Part shown: positions 51,330 through 63,711 of the stretch, one piece after another
How positions within the stretch are numbered: the first letter of the stretch is position 1
How the letters are laid out: each line of letters starts with the position of its first letter
Notes under the pieces: model-generated
Seen by the model: the letters and a program-made list of their open reading frames with translations, nothing else
Databases searched by the model: none
What the model was told of the DNA's origin: nothing
DNA from: Unio delphinus
Lineage: Eukaryota > Mollusca > Bivalvia > Unionida > Unionidae
Assembly (NCBI GenBank): GCA_029339505.1
Contig: JAQISU010000179.1
Location: 16,058,001 to 16,122,000 of the forward strand
DNA: 64,000 nucleotides
Direction of reading: 5' to 3'
Made by a program: the position numbers and the translations under genes

Positions 51330-54300
51330 CAGTGATGTAAGACACAGATGTTTTTGTGTTAACATAATGGTTGTCGAAACCAGTTGGAACAATCTATCAC
51401 ATGCTGGACATTTTGAAAATAAATGTTATTTATACAGAATAATAACTTCATTAGAAAAAGTGCAGTATTAACTATTATTACCAAGTGATTGTAACACCAG
51501 GATTCAGCCATAAAACAGCCCAGTACCCTAGTCCACCACCACTACCCCACCCCTGGGGTTTTCTCTATGTCTAATAAAAAAAAATATTTGTGGATGTCCT
51601 TTGTGATTAGTGCTCTCACTTTAAGTGTGTCTATGTTTTCAAGGGAGAGCTTTATCATGTACCCAGTGACTCCCAATGCTGACTGCCCTGTTCCCAGAGA
51701 CAGAAACTCAGTGCATATCACATGGAACTCAGCCATTGATAAGTTTTTAATACCCGTGACACATTGCATATAGTACCTGAGAACCAGTGACAGAATACAG
51801 ACCTTATATGCCTCATTGCCTGACACTAGATAATTTCCCAGTAACCACTGCCCCGTGCTCAGTGCCTTGTGCATGGTCTCCTGTGACAGATCATCCTGGA
51901 ATGCCATCATACATTCTACCCATGTGACTTAATGAGTCTGATGATGTAAACCTTACAGAAGAGTCTATGTTCTGAGAACTTGATGCAAATGAAAGGGATT
52001 TGGCTTTGATTCAAGGTCTACTAATATGAGATGGTAACTGTACTTTCCTTTCATCAGGAAAAGGAGCTTATAATCTGGAAAACAACATTCCTACTCTGGA
52101 AGTTCCTGAGAGATCACATTAGTGGAAATGTATGATTTAACTCTGGACACCTTTCTAGCTGACTTCTTTACACTGAGAAGTGCTGTAGCCTCCTGCTTGA
52201 AGTGCAGGGATACTCCTGAGATGAAAAGGAAGAAATATAGCACTTTCTGATAAGTTCCAACCTCACTGTCTCACAAAGGTGCAAAGGTGGTAATTGTTTA
52301 TATGTACATCCTATGAAATGTGTGGTGTGAATGCTCCATACTGTAATGCTGATATATGCCAATGACTTCGGGTATAACTACTGAAGAACAATACTGATAC
52401 GAACATAAATAGATCACAGAATCAGAATAGCAAAAAAGGTAGGAACTACCGGTACATACCATGACAATAGTTATTTGTAGATACATGAAACATAAGCACT
52501 GCTTTCCACGCAATAAAATCTTTAAAAATCAATGAAAATGGACACAGATATACAAAAATGAATGAAGAACATGGCAATAACCAATAAAACACATAACACA
52601 AAAAGATATATGGATTGTCAGCTGAAATACTAAGAGAGGACCTAATTCAGTATGTGCTGAGGGACAAAATAAATGTGTATAGATTTACAGGAGTGATATT
52701 CTAACTGTTAGAAATATAAAACATCAAATGGATGAGGCAAATAATGTTATTGGAATTTTAACAAGTGCCAGGAAAATAGAAAGTATTGCAATAACAGCAC
52801 ATAATATACATTGTATTACTAAACTGAAACAGAAAAATGATGAGATTTGCTATAACAGTTTGAGATATCTGTTCAATCGTGATATTGCTTAAAAAAAATT
52901 GTTCTTTGATCATAATATGAATTGTCTAACTTTAAGATCAATAATTAGAATAAATCCTATTTTCAATATTCTGCACTTGACAAAGGCCAAGTCTATACTT
53001 AAAAATGAATAAGAAACATACTGCCCACCACCAATTTTGGTAATTTCATTCTGCACAACTCGCATCAAAGATTAAGAAAATGAAGTCTTAGGCATGAGAA
53101 AACAGCAAGTTTGGATTGATTGCTTTTATCCTTAAGACATCTTACAAGCTCTGATTCCAGATAGATTTTGATCACAATGATAAAATATCTTTCCATTTTG
53201 AATGTTAATTTGATTTTAACTTTTCCAAAAAATTGACAATTTAATTATATTTTAAATGCCTTGTTCAGATCCCTTAAATCATATGGTACTTCAACACTGG
53301 CTTTGCATGATACAATGATCAATAAAGACAAAAAAGCATGAAAGTAGGTAACACCAATTTAATATTTTTAAATATCCATAAACATCACATACATAAATGA
53401 ATATACAAAGTCATTTATTTTATTAATGATGGCTTGCTTCGGCTGCTATATTCATTTAAAGACAATTTAATTCATGTTAAGTTCAGGAAGAAGTATATTT
53501 TATTTTTAAGCAGTGTGGGAACAAACTACACAAGACTTTAAAAGGATATTTACTGATTCCTAGCCCTAAATAAATTTTCTTCCATACCCAATATTTTTTG
53601 TAAAATAATCTATATTAGTTATGGCGAAATAGTAGCAGTAAACCATTCTAGTTCATGTACTAAACATACAATTTTAGACCTCAATTGTGTACTCTGTTCC
53701 AAAGAGTACTAAGACATTTATCTCAATTTCTGACATGCTCAATTTCTCATGCTCAAAAAATCTTATTTTTAAACTCATTCCCATCATCCATATTTTACTC
53801 TTTTGTACTTTTCACTCTTGCCTTAAGAGTTCCTAACACTTTCACATGGTTTCCCAAAATAGATTTCCATTCCTCTTGCAGACAAAACTAATTCAATCTC
53901 TTTTCAAAATTCAAACACATTGCAAGATTATGCCAACCCTGATGTAATTTCATCAAAATGCGTATTTTTGAAACAAAATAATTTTCCATCATGACCTTCA
54001 CAATTTTTGTATTAGCTTATGAAAGATATTCAACACTAGATTCAGAATCTTGGATGGGCAAGTGTTAAACCACTCATCCACTGATCATGTAAAATTAGTG
54101 TGATTATTGTCACATAGTCTTCATGCGCGTGAACTAAACTGGTGTACTTTAAATTTGCAAATTGCATCTCGCTGCTAATAAACATTCAATGCATTTTGGA
54201 AGCATTTACAAGATGTGCAACTACCACCAAAACTGAACGAAATCAAATTTTTAAAAAGAGAGACACACAGAGAGAAAGAAATAGCAAATATGATCTAAAG

Positions 54301-55355
54301 AAATGACTAAAATATACTAGAAATGCTGGGAAAATGAATACAAATGGTTGAAGAGTGACTCAAGATATGCTGTGATGTTGTGAACTTAATGCTCGAAGTA
54401 TTAGGAAAAATGCTCAAGTGTGATGGGTACTTAATTCATTGATGGGTGCATGCATGTTCATAAACCATCTCTGGAATCACACAATTCAAGCTCCCTATAC
54501 GTAATGGCAGAGGAATATGTTAAATTAAATTTAAAGCAAAAACTTGGTTTCTCAAGATCAAAATGTGGCATCCAGATCTGATGATGAATCAGATACAAAG
54601 TTTTTTACATGAACTTTCGACTTATCATGAGTCATGATGAAATGACATTTGTTATTGTCTTGAGTTGATGTCAATGAATACGATATGTCAAATTAGAAAT
54701 TTAACTGGTTTCTGCTTGAGTTTAGAAAGTTCATGAAATTTTGGCAGGATCAGTAAAATTCTTATTTTAGAAATCCTACAGGATAGGGGGGAGTGGGGTG
54801 TTTCCTTATTTACAGCTCTGCAATACTGGTAGTAAAGATTTCAATAAGTTTAACAAGTATAAAAACTGAACTACATTTTAGATGCAAGTTGGTACAGCCA
54901 TGAGCAGTGGATTCTAAGCTTCAGAGTAAAATGAAGATCAGTTTCATTTTCTATACACTTTCCCTTAGATTGTTATAATAATTAAACATAAATACCTTAG
55001 ATAAATCATTTTATTTGATAGTTTCATATTTTCATTGTGGCAAAAATGCTTAACTTGCATTCATTGAGTCAATCATGTTCCAGTTTAACTCTGCCAACAA
55101 TTAACTGTTTCTTTTGCACAGCAACACCACCAAATGAATCTTATTGCCAATTTTTTAAATGTTGTCAAAGGCAAGCATCCAACTGTTTTATCCTCATTAC
55201 CTCTGTAGTCTATTGACTAGCATTACCTGTGCTGATATGCCACATTACATCAATCAATCAGTCTCTTTCCCTAAGATGACCACGTGACCGACGTATTTGA
55301 GATTTTTCACAAAACTTTCAAAACAAGTACACCACAATGACACAAATGCATACAT
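51330..55355. other. Intron sequence, no gene recognised
   Basis: A 122-codon open frame at 51910-51542 (minus) has no recognisable domain and degenerate internal repetition, so it is not called as a gene. Confidence 0.4.
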
Positions 55356-55360
55356 ACAAG

Positions 55361-55524
55361 CAACGTTCCCTCTAAGCAATCGGTTGATGTGCGTGCAATG
55401 CTCGCTGCATTGTGCAAGCTTTACGGAGATGTGCAAACTTTAATGTTGGATTGACAAATCAGCTGCGCAAGGATGTCTGAGTAGCTGCGTGCGCACACAC
55501 GCATGCAGCTTAGAGGGAACGTTG
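55361..55524. mobile_element. 164-bp hAT-like MITE beside a TEP exon
   Basis: Perfect 17-bp inverted ends CAACGTTCCCTCTAAGC and GCTTAGAGGGAACGTTG. Flanks CATACAAG and CACACAAC agree at 6 of 8 positions, a decayed 8-bp duplication. The interior has GTGCGTGC/GCACACGC words. It ends 34 bp from the exon donor at 55558. Confidence 0.8.
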
Positions 55525-55558
55525 CACACAACATCACATATTTGTAGCAGATACTCAC

Positions 55559-55632
55559 AATGATCACGACTGTAACATTTTTCCCCTCTGGAAGTCTAAA
55601 GTCCTCATCTAATGGCATTACCCTGATGTAAG
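55559..55632 (-). CDS. TEP-family gene, candidate MG1 exon
   Basis: A 74-bp exon between acceptor ccaattttcag and donor gtgagtatc. It enters with two bases of a split codon and then reads YIRVMPLDEDFRLPEGKNV followed by TVVII, ending in phase 0. The pattern of a beta strand, proline, short loop, EG and NVTV strand resembles the first strands of MG1, where family members have Y-x-V-x-A-P then R-P-G then a V-x-V strand. The match is weaker than for the downstream exons, but strand, splice-site quality, phase and position upstream of MG2 all agree. A 164-bp hAT-like MITE ends 34 bp downstream of its donor. A signal-peptide exon would lie further right and was not identified. Confidence 0.6.
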
Positions 55633-55639
55633 CTGAAAA

Positions 55640-56155
55640 TTGGAGGATCATACAATTATTTTATTACACTGAAAGTTGCTGAATAGAAACCATTACTTCA
55701 GTAACATAACATGGGCAGAAGGAACCGATAGCATTTACTTCATTTTCAGGAACTAGGTCGAAAAGTAGGTCACATGAAATACATGTATATGGGTGCACAC
55801 ATACCAAATAAACCCAACTGTGAAATATACACCTAAAATGATGTGATAGTTGTTGAGCATGCATGAAAGAATATATGCAAACTTGAAACAAAAATAGCAG
55901 ATTTAACACGTTTTTTTAAAAAAAAAAATAATATAGGTCTTTTTACACAATAACAATTATAAAATCAAAGATGCACACCCAAAACAATAAATGATTAAGG
56001 ATGTTCCAGCAACAAACATATGCAAAAAACCTTAATACATCTTTAAATAAGTAAGCAAAATAAGTAAGTAATCCAAAAATCTCAAGGCCTTTCTGTCTAT
56101 TGTTGGAAAGCCCCAATCAAATTAGGATTGTCCACGGACTGCATGAAAGCATAAG
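55640..56155. other. No feature recognised
   Basis: Sequence upstream (in gene direction) of the 55.6-kb exon. Confidence 0.4.
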
Positions 56156-56163
56156 TGGCTAAC

Positions 56164-56357
56164 CGGTTAATAGAAACACCGAAATATACTGAAAAAAAAC
56201 ATGTTCTCGCTGTATATATCATTTTCCACTCACACATTATTTTTGTTTTTGTTTGAATAATAATATAAAGCAAAAAAAAAATACGATTTATGATATGCAT
56301 ATGTATTTCTGTGTATTTCGTTTTATTTCAGTGTATTTCGGTGTTTCTAGTAACCCG
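56164..56357. mobile_element. 194-bp hAT MITE with perfect 8-bp target duplication
   Basis: Ends CGGTTAATAGAAACACCGAA and, from the other strand, CGGGTTACTAGAAACACCGA, flanked on both sides by TGGCTAAC (56156-56163; 56358-56365). An internal GAAATA(C/T)AC(T/A)GAAA motif is repeated at both ends. Confidence 0.88.
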
Positions 56358-56369
56358 TGGCTAACTGAT

Positions 56370-57175
56370 AGCCAGGGATTCATAATTAGTCAAGAAATAA
56401 TTAGTAACCAATGTTAAGTGAATGATGCCCTTTTCTTTTCTTCTCCATATAACCTTCAAAGTCTTGAAATGAGTGCAGAACTGACAGATTGTTCTTTTCA
56501 CACTGAATAAATGTGAGTAAAACTAAAATGGAAATGTACAGTACTTTCGTTTCTATTGCACGTGTACTTTTACCTGAACATTTAGCAGTTTATTAAAAGT
56601 CAAGACAATGCTTAACAACACTTCTCAAGAATACGATACATAATGTCATTTCTTTTTTCACCTAAAGATGCATGCTAAATATGACTATATTCACCTTAAA
56701 TTGCGAGCTTAATTTATATTAAGGCCTGAGAGCCAATTTTGCAGGATTTGCTTCACATATAAAAAAAAAAAACAATTATTCCATCCATGAGGTTATCATG
56801 CGAGTAAAATGTATGATGCAAACAGAATAGAAAACAAAAAAAGACCTGTTTGATCTCTGGGTCTAATGTTAATTTTTAAAGGTTTCTTCTGATGACAGTG
56901 ACCACCACCACCCGCATTTGTATCGCTACATTGGTGCTATTTACAAGGCCACATCGATATACTGTTGTGCTCGGAAATGTGTACTCACTGAACCTAATAA
57001 ATTTCAAACCATAAATATCATGCGCCCACACAAATGACTGTAATGTGCAATCTTTTGAAGAAACAATTAGCTCAATGTACACAACTTGCAGTGCCATGAT
57101 GCAGACGACTATCTAGACGGCTCCTGACATATTGTCGGTATCTAAATACCGTTTGGAAATCAGGCTTACGCTCGT
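56370..57175. other. No gene supported; weak candidate first exon at 57097-56988
   Basis: A minus-strand ATG at 57097 opens MALQVVYIELIVSSKDCTLQ and runs to a good donor (TTCA|gtgagtac) near 56988. Its exit phase would fit the 55.6-kb exon. It does not look like a signal peptide, so I do not call it. Confidence 0.2.
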
Positions 57176-57179
57176 GAAG

Positions 57180-58425
57180 AAAATCCGATGTCGTAATGCA
57201 GGCACTCACGAAGAAAATAAGTGTTGTGATGCACTCTCTTTATGGAGACCAATGTTGTGATGCAAACACTCTCGAAAGAATTCAGAGTTGTGATGAAAAA
57301 TCCAGTGTTGTGATGCAAACTCTTGTGAATAAAGTTCAGTGTTGTGATGCAAACTCTTGTAAATAAAATCCAGTATTGTGATGCAAACTCTTGTGAATAA
57401 AATCCAGTGTTGTGATGCATACTCTTGTTAATAAAATCCAGTATTGTGATGCAAACTCTTGTGAATAAAATGCAGTGTTGTGATGCAAACTCTTGTGAAT
57501 AAAATTCAGTGTTGTGATGCAAACTCTTGTGAATAAAATCCAGTATTGTGATGCAAACTCTTGTGAATAAAATTCAGTGTTGTGATGCAAACTCTTGTGA
57601 ATAAAATCCAGTGTTGTGATGCAAACTCTTGTGAATAAAATCCAGTGTTGTGATGCAAACTCTTGTGAATAAAATCCAGTATTGTGATGCAAACTCTTGT
57701 TAATAAAATTCAGTATTGTGATGCAAACTCTTGTTAATAAAATCCAGTGTTGTGATGCAAACTCTTGTGAATAAAATCCAATGTTGTGATGCAAACTCTT
57801 GTGAATAAAATCCAGTGTTGTGATGCAAACTCTTGTTAATAAAATCCAGTATTGTGATGCAAACTCTTGTTAATAAAATTCAGTATTGTGATGCAAACTC
57901 TTGTTAATAAAATCCAGTGTTGTGATGCAAACTCTTGTTAATAAAATCCAGTATTGTGATGCAAACTCTTGTTAATAAAATTCAGTATTGTGATGCAAAC
58001 TCTTGTGAATAAAATCCAGTGTTGTGATGCAAACTCTTGTTAATAAAATTCAGTATTGTAATGCAAACTCTTGTTAATAAAATTCAGTATTGTGATGCAA
58101 ACTCTTGTGAATAAAATCCAATGTTGTGATGCAAACTCTTGTGAATAAAATCCAGTGTTGTGATGCAAACTCTTGTGAATAAAATCCAGTGTTGTGATGT
58201 AAGCTTTCTCTTTTATAAAAGCCTAAAGGAATCAAGTATTATGTTGCAGACTCTCTTTAAGGAATCCAGTGTTGTGACGCAAACTCTCTTAAAATTAATC
58301 CAGTGTTGTGATGCAAACTCTTATAAATAAAATCCAGTATTGTGATGCAAACTCTTTGGAGGGAAACCAGTGTTGTGATGCAGATTCTCAGGAATAAAAA
58401 TCCATTGTTGTGATGCAAACCAGAG
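57180..58425. repeat. 34-bp minisatellite, ~36 copies
   Basis: Unit GTTGTGATGCAAACTCTTGT, GAATAAAATCCAGT. Copies at both ends are more diverged. Since 34 is not a multiple of three, one strand is open in rotating frames and gives spurious proteins repeating SQEFASQHW/FTRVCITT/FIHKSLHHN. The array resumes at about 59965. Confidence 0.95.
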
Positions 58426-59960
58426 GCGGTATATTAGGAGTAGGCGGGGCCTAGGGCCGACCATAAACGCGCAGGGCCAGAGCACAGGTGCTCGACGCGA
58501 GCTTGATTTGAAAAAATAAAAATACTATATAGTATGATAGTTAAGGTCCTATGTAAAGGTAACAAAAATATAGAAGTATTTTTTTAATGTGTAAAGACAG
58601 GAAATATGGGAATATTTACAGGGTCATTCGTAAAGCATTTCAAAATGAACGCAAACGTTAACGTTTGGGTACTTGAGTGGGTTGACCCCCCCCACCCCCA
58701 TTATAGCGCAGGACTAGGGATAGGCCTAGAAAAATGAGAGGTTGATGGTAAAGTTTAGTGAATTCTGGATACGGATACTATGCTTTTCTTTTTTTTTTTC
58801 TTCTTCTTCTTCTTCTTAATCGATTGTCATTAAAATTCCCAAACAAGCAAAAGGAGAAATACCAAAACAAATCCTACAAACTAACACCGTTTTTCTCTTG
58901 GTAAGACAAATCCGACGTCAAATATCATTTTCGTAACTAAGTATAGAGTCTATGGAATATAACATATACCGAAAGAACTGACAGCTTTTCTTTAAAGATA
59001 TGACCTTGCTAACTCGTAGAATTCTACGAATTTATAATATTATTTATTATTGAATGTATTGAATGTAGAATTTATTCAATACAATACATCTATATAGCTT
59101 GGCAGGGGAGTAAAGTCTGCCCTGAGAATATATTTCCCATGGAACTTAAACCCTAGTGAATGTATAATACAAACCAGCTGTTGATGTGTATCAGTTCTAG
59201 TCCATTGTGGGATATCTGATTACATTTACTGTCAAGTAATATTTCAAAGCTAATTAGATTAAGGCTTACACTACAACCAGGACCTTCACGGTTAACATCT
59301 TATCAAAGTAATAGAATCTGGTCAACGATGTTGACCATGTATTGTACTCTAACATATAAAATATAAATCAGATTCTGTAGTTTTGTCGCACTTGTTGGGG
59401 TGAAGGAGTATTGATAAGCGGACGGATGATGAATGTAGTCTGCACTATATGGTGGTATCATTTTCTGGGTGAGATTTCCTTCCTGCCTTATTAACCTAAA
59501 ATATATTACGTCTAAAAAATATTCGACAAACACACATATATCGTTTTAAATCCTGCTTATACAGAAGGCCAATTAACATTTCTGAACAGAAAACAGAAAT
59601 AAGAAACAAAATATAGGTAAACAAAAACGGTTTGTAATATCGAACATGACTAACACTACTGTGCTGTTACTAAGCAATTGTTTTCACCTCCACAATATGG
59701 CGGAAAGTATGTCTCTAAGCTCGCGACGTCATGCCGATCGAACCTATGGGTCATATGGGTAATCTAAGGTATTTTTGTCACTTTGTATGATTTTTTTCTT
59801 TAGATTATTATTATTTTTTCAAATCAAGCTCGCGTCGAGCACCTGTGGGCCAGAGAATATAGCTTGACAAACTCATAAGGACGACCTTAGGCCTGAAGTG
59901 CGGGGCCCCCTCAAGAGCGGGACTTGCGGCGGTCGACCCACTTGCCAACCCCAAACGCCG
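58425..59960. mobile_element. GC-rich insertion interrupting the minisatellite
   Basis: Foreign sequence starting CAGAGGCGGTATATTAGGAG and GCGGGGCCTAGGG, ending near GGCGGTCGACCCACTTGCC and CAACCCCAAACGCCG. It is about 165 bp once the nested hAT element is removed. The left end resembles common hAT-type MITE ends; the right end is not clearly complementary and no duplication was identified. Confidence 0.5.
58483..59847. mobile_element. 1365-bp hAT element with perfect 8-bp target duplication
   Basis: Inverted ends of about 37 bp, CACAGGTGCTCGACGCGAGC then TTGATTTGAAAAAATAA (58483-58519) and their exact complement (59811-59847), flanked by GGCCAGAG at 58475-58482 and 59848-59855. No transposase ORF, so it is non-autonomous. 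The perfect ends and duplication indicate recent movement. Confidence 0.93.
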
Positions 59961-59964
59961 TTCA

Positions 59965-60090
59965 TCTCGAAGGAGTCTAGTGTTGTGGTGCAGACTCTCT
60001 TGAAGTAATCCAGTGCTATGATGCCCTCTTATGACTAAAATTCAGTGTCACAATGCACACTCTCGTCAAGAAAATCCAGTCTTATGATGG
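59965..60090. repeat. Right part of the 34-bp minisatellite (diverged)
   Basis: AGTCTAGTGTTGTGGTGCAG, then ACTCTCTTGAAGTAATCCAG and two more diverged units continue the array beyond the insertion. Confidence 0.8.
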
Positions 60091-60094
60091 TGTC

Positions 60095-63000
60095 TATACA
60101 GCATGCATTATTATGCACTCTTACTATAACGCAGGGGTTCCTGGTTTACATAACAGGGATTAGTTACAAAATGAACGGGCGTGTGCATCCAGTAAGAAAG
60201 TAACCCTGTTAAAATCGAGATGTTTTATTTACTGCTTTTCGCTTGCCACACAAAACCTCTTATCGTGCCAACTTGTGGCACGTATGCCGTAGGTTGCAGA
60301 CCCTGCTATGACGCTTTAAATGGGAACTTTGAATATACCGCCTTATGGGTGAGGGGGCCTTACAACGAAATACGCTATTCATAATTTTCATCCACTTTAA
60401 AATATATTTTAAAAAATCAATATTTTGTTTCTATGTAACCCGTACTAAATTTGAGACTCGAAGAAGGGGCACCCTCAGAATTATTTTTTTTGGTGGGGGA
60501 TGGGGAGGTGGCAAGCACGTAGTGATCAGCTATTAAGTTTTAGGCCAAAGAATGTAGGCCAAAACATGTTTAGAGGTGAAATCCTCTTGCCCCTATATGT
60601 AGACTCGCATGTTTCGAAGGGTCTAGGGGAAAACTATAATATTTAGAAGGAAAAAGAAAGGACTGGTTTGACACTATTATTATTATTAGTAGTAGTAGCA
60701 ATGATTAGTATTATTACTATTATAAGAAGAAGAAATGTAATATTTGTTGAAATCAGCAAACTATCTTACTAATAATAACATTAGCATTATAAAAATATTT
60801 TATCTTCTATTCATATTTTTATGAATTAGTTTTGCTTTATTGGCAATAATAATACTTTTACGGTAAAACCACTTTTGTTCAGACTGTATTATTGTCGAAC
60901 ATTTGTACAAAAGGGACAACTAACTTTAGTCACTTTTCCAAATGCCAATTTTATTTGTGGGCACTTCTCAGTCTGTTCGCTATGTTTAGCTATCGCTATT
61001 GAAGTGCCTCCCCCTGCACAAAGATTTATAAAGGCCTTTGGGTGTATCTGTATCCCCAGATATATAGACCTGTCATTTATTTTGGTTTGGGTGGGTCTTG
61101 TAGGGTTCTTGTTAAAAGGATCCTATATTTTCCTCCCAATGGATATAAGGTCGAACGGTTATGTATTTTTTATGACGTGTACTTATGTCTGCCGACAAAG
61201 CAGTCTTTGGGCAGTTTCAATGTCATTATCGTAGTTTATGTGATTCTGGCCGGGTATCTTCCCTATTGCATTTTGTTTGCTATGTGTGTATGCTAAGTTC
61301 TCTTATTGCTGTATAATTTTCATGTTATGACTGCCTATTGTACAGTCATATTAGCGTTAGTTTAGCTGTTTCTATTCCATGTGTATTTATAGTACGAGAC
61401 AAACACTTTTAATCTATCTCTGTACTGGTAATAGTTTTACAAACAGCGACGAGTTCCCATTTTAAGAGAATTTAAATCAATTCAAAATACCAGCAAGTAA
61501 AACTGAGAATTTTAATTTGCAATATTAATTTATCGATAAAATTAAGTTGTATCTGTCATTTTGCATTCCTTGAGAATCTGTCATAATTGTCCAATTGCAT
61601 TTTCGGTAATTTCTCTGAAATTATTGTACATCATAAGGCGAGTACACAACCGATCACCTACTACTTCATGGCCAATTTCAGACGTCGGTAATGCGACAGT
61701 CTACCACGTTAAAATTATAACACTTGCATGAATCCGCTTCAGACCTTTCACACAGGCGTACGGACCATTCCTATGGCTTATATAAGATCTTGTCTGCATC
61801 CCTATCTATACAAATTAGATACGTACAGCTATGTAGTAATAAAACTAAATACATTTTTATTACCAAATATGTCTGAAATTCGTGGAAATACTTAAGACTT
61901 GATCATATCTGTTATAGGCTACTAAATCTCACGAAAACTGACTAGATATTAACACTGCAGTTGCAATTAACACCAACTTTTTTCCGCATTCCAAAAGCCT
62001 AAGTGGACAGAGGAAGGTATTTAACATTTTAATGGAATACAGTTCTTAGTTCATTTTCAAAATTGATGGGCAATTACTTTTCTAGGTCAAAGGTAATGTT
62101 CAATCAGCATTCATTATGGGGTTAAAACCTATACAAAAGGGTGCTGCTTGAAAAGGTTAGGTTCATCAGTGGCGATTTAAAATCGCAGATGTAGCAAACC
62201 TAAAACTATCCAATATTTTAAAGTAAATGCATGGACTAAACAGACGTGTGTGTTTCTAAAACAATGATTTGAAATTTGAGCACTAAGTATAAAATACTAA
62301 TAGAATCTATATCGGGGTTTGCACGGATACAAGGAAATCCCTGTCAAGGGGTTACATTATTTGTCTCCCCATTGGATCTGCCGAGAATGGAGACAAATCA
62401 CGTAACCCTGCCATAGTTACCAGATTCAACACGTATGGCTAAAATACAATTTATTGTCATCAGGTCTTGTGATATTTTATAAAAATCTGAATAATTATCT
62501 TAGTAGAATTTAGCTTAAAAAGTTAAAGTTCTAATGTACCGGAAGTATTGCACAACACACCGCTCTGAGCAACGTGCTATTGTTTAATAAATACTGCTCA
62601 TTAATATAAGTATGCAAATGATGGCAGTTGGGTGACCTGTCAACAGAAAGAAAGTACTCAAGTTCAACACATGGGAAAGTAGAAACATAGAACTTTTGAT
62701 AATATTTCTGTATTAGCAAATTTAATGGATGGATGTGATATGAAAATAACAATACGTAATTAATATTTATATACGGTTAACCTTTATTTTTCCTCAGTTT
62801 TAAATTTCAGAAAACGTTGTATGATGGGCAACGGTACGATTTTATGCGATACAATATGCCAACTGGGTACCGTTTAAAACAAAGTGTTTTGTTATTTAGA
62901 TTTCAAATTCATGACTACCTTGGAAATTTATGTTCTGTCTTGGATATATGGCAAGTATTGCTGTCACTAGTTCAAGTATACGCTATATGGAAATCTTGAG

Positions 63001-63255
63001 GAACAGCGTCTGGATTGATGAATGAACTACTCTTGTTGTTAAGTGTGAGAGTTTTCATTTGCAATCGCAATTATTAGGTTTTGTTAAACTAGGGCGGATA
63101 ATAAGTGACAAAGTCAAAAGAAAACAGTTTGACATAACACAACATTAATTATTAATTCTGGCTTTTGCCAGCTTTTCAGTAGCTCTTGAGAGAATTTGGA
63201 ATTGTATAACCGGTCATGTTTATTGTCTGCGTGTCTTTAGTTCTGCTATCTAATT
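60095..63255. other. No gene recognised; one fold-back
   Basis: A 119-codon open frame at 60875-61234 has no recognisable domain or codon-usage support. A perfect-looking fold-back lies at 62350-62408. Confidence 0.4.
62350..62408. repeat. 59-bp fold-back (inverted repeat)
   Basis: GGTTACATTATTTGTCTCC on the left pairs with GGAGACAAATCACGTAACC on the right, with a loop of about 20 bases (mismatches at two or three positions). Confidence 0.75.
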
Positions 63256-63261
63256 CGACTT

Positions 63262-63263
<2 letters not shown>

Positions 63264-63296
<33 letters not shown>
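63264..63296. repeat. (GT)n microsatellite
   Basis: About 16 GT units. Confidence 0.97.
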
Positions 63297-63297
<1 letters not shown>

Positions 63298-63683
63298 GGG
63301 CGGACAAGGGGTGCGGGCAACCGGGGATACATCTATGATGCAAGAAAATTATTTTTTTCAAACAAATTTTCTTCTTTTGATACACAGCGACAATGACCAT
63401 TGAGCTTGTTGACCCAAAACTAATATGCTTTTTCCATTGTCATTTGAAAGCGATCTGCAAAGTTTTGCCTAGATATTTTTGTTGTTGTGGGGGGGGGGGG
63501 GGGTCCGAGGGAAGGGCTAACGATATTTTCAGCATATAATTGTTCCATACATCTTCCTTAATTCCACTGAAAGCTACCCAAACGTTAGTACTGTCTATAA
63601 AGGAAAACTCAAGATGTAGTGTGGATACTAGTTTTCTTCATTCAGTCAGTTTTGTCTCTCTGCAATGGATCGTCGAAAGCTTA

Positions 63684-63711
63684 TTCACACACACACACAC
63701 ACACACACACA
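63684..63711. repeat. (CA)n microsatellite at the start of an L2-like fragment
   Basis: Fourteen CA units directly joined to coding sequence of the RT domain (LSAVFETIDHDIL). Confidence 0.97.

Noticed and set aside
51542..51910. 122-codon minus-strand frame with TGQWLLGNYL and TGQSALGVTGY words
   Set aside because: No recognised domain, splice context or family. Internal similarity suggests degenerate repeat DNA.
56988..57097. Candidate first exon (MALQVVYIELIV...) with a good donor and matching phase
   Set aside because: The N-terminus is not signal-peptide-like and there is no other support.
57166..57794. Open frames of 118 and 152 codons with a repeating SQEFASQHW pattern
   Set aside because: They are the 34-bp minisatellite read in rotating frames, with no start context or domain.
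60875..61296. 119-codon plus-strand frame with hydrophobic stretches
   Set aside because: No family match known to me, no upstream context, and composition typical of chance frames in T-rich DNA.
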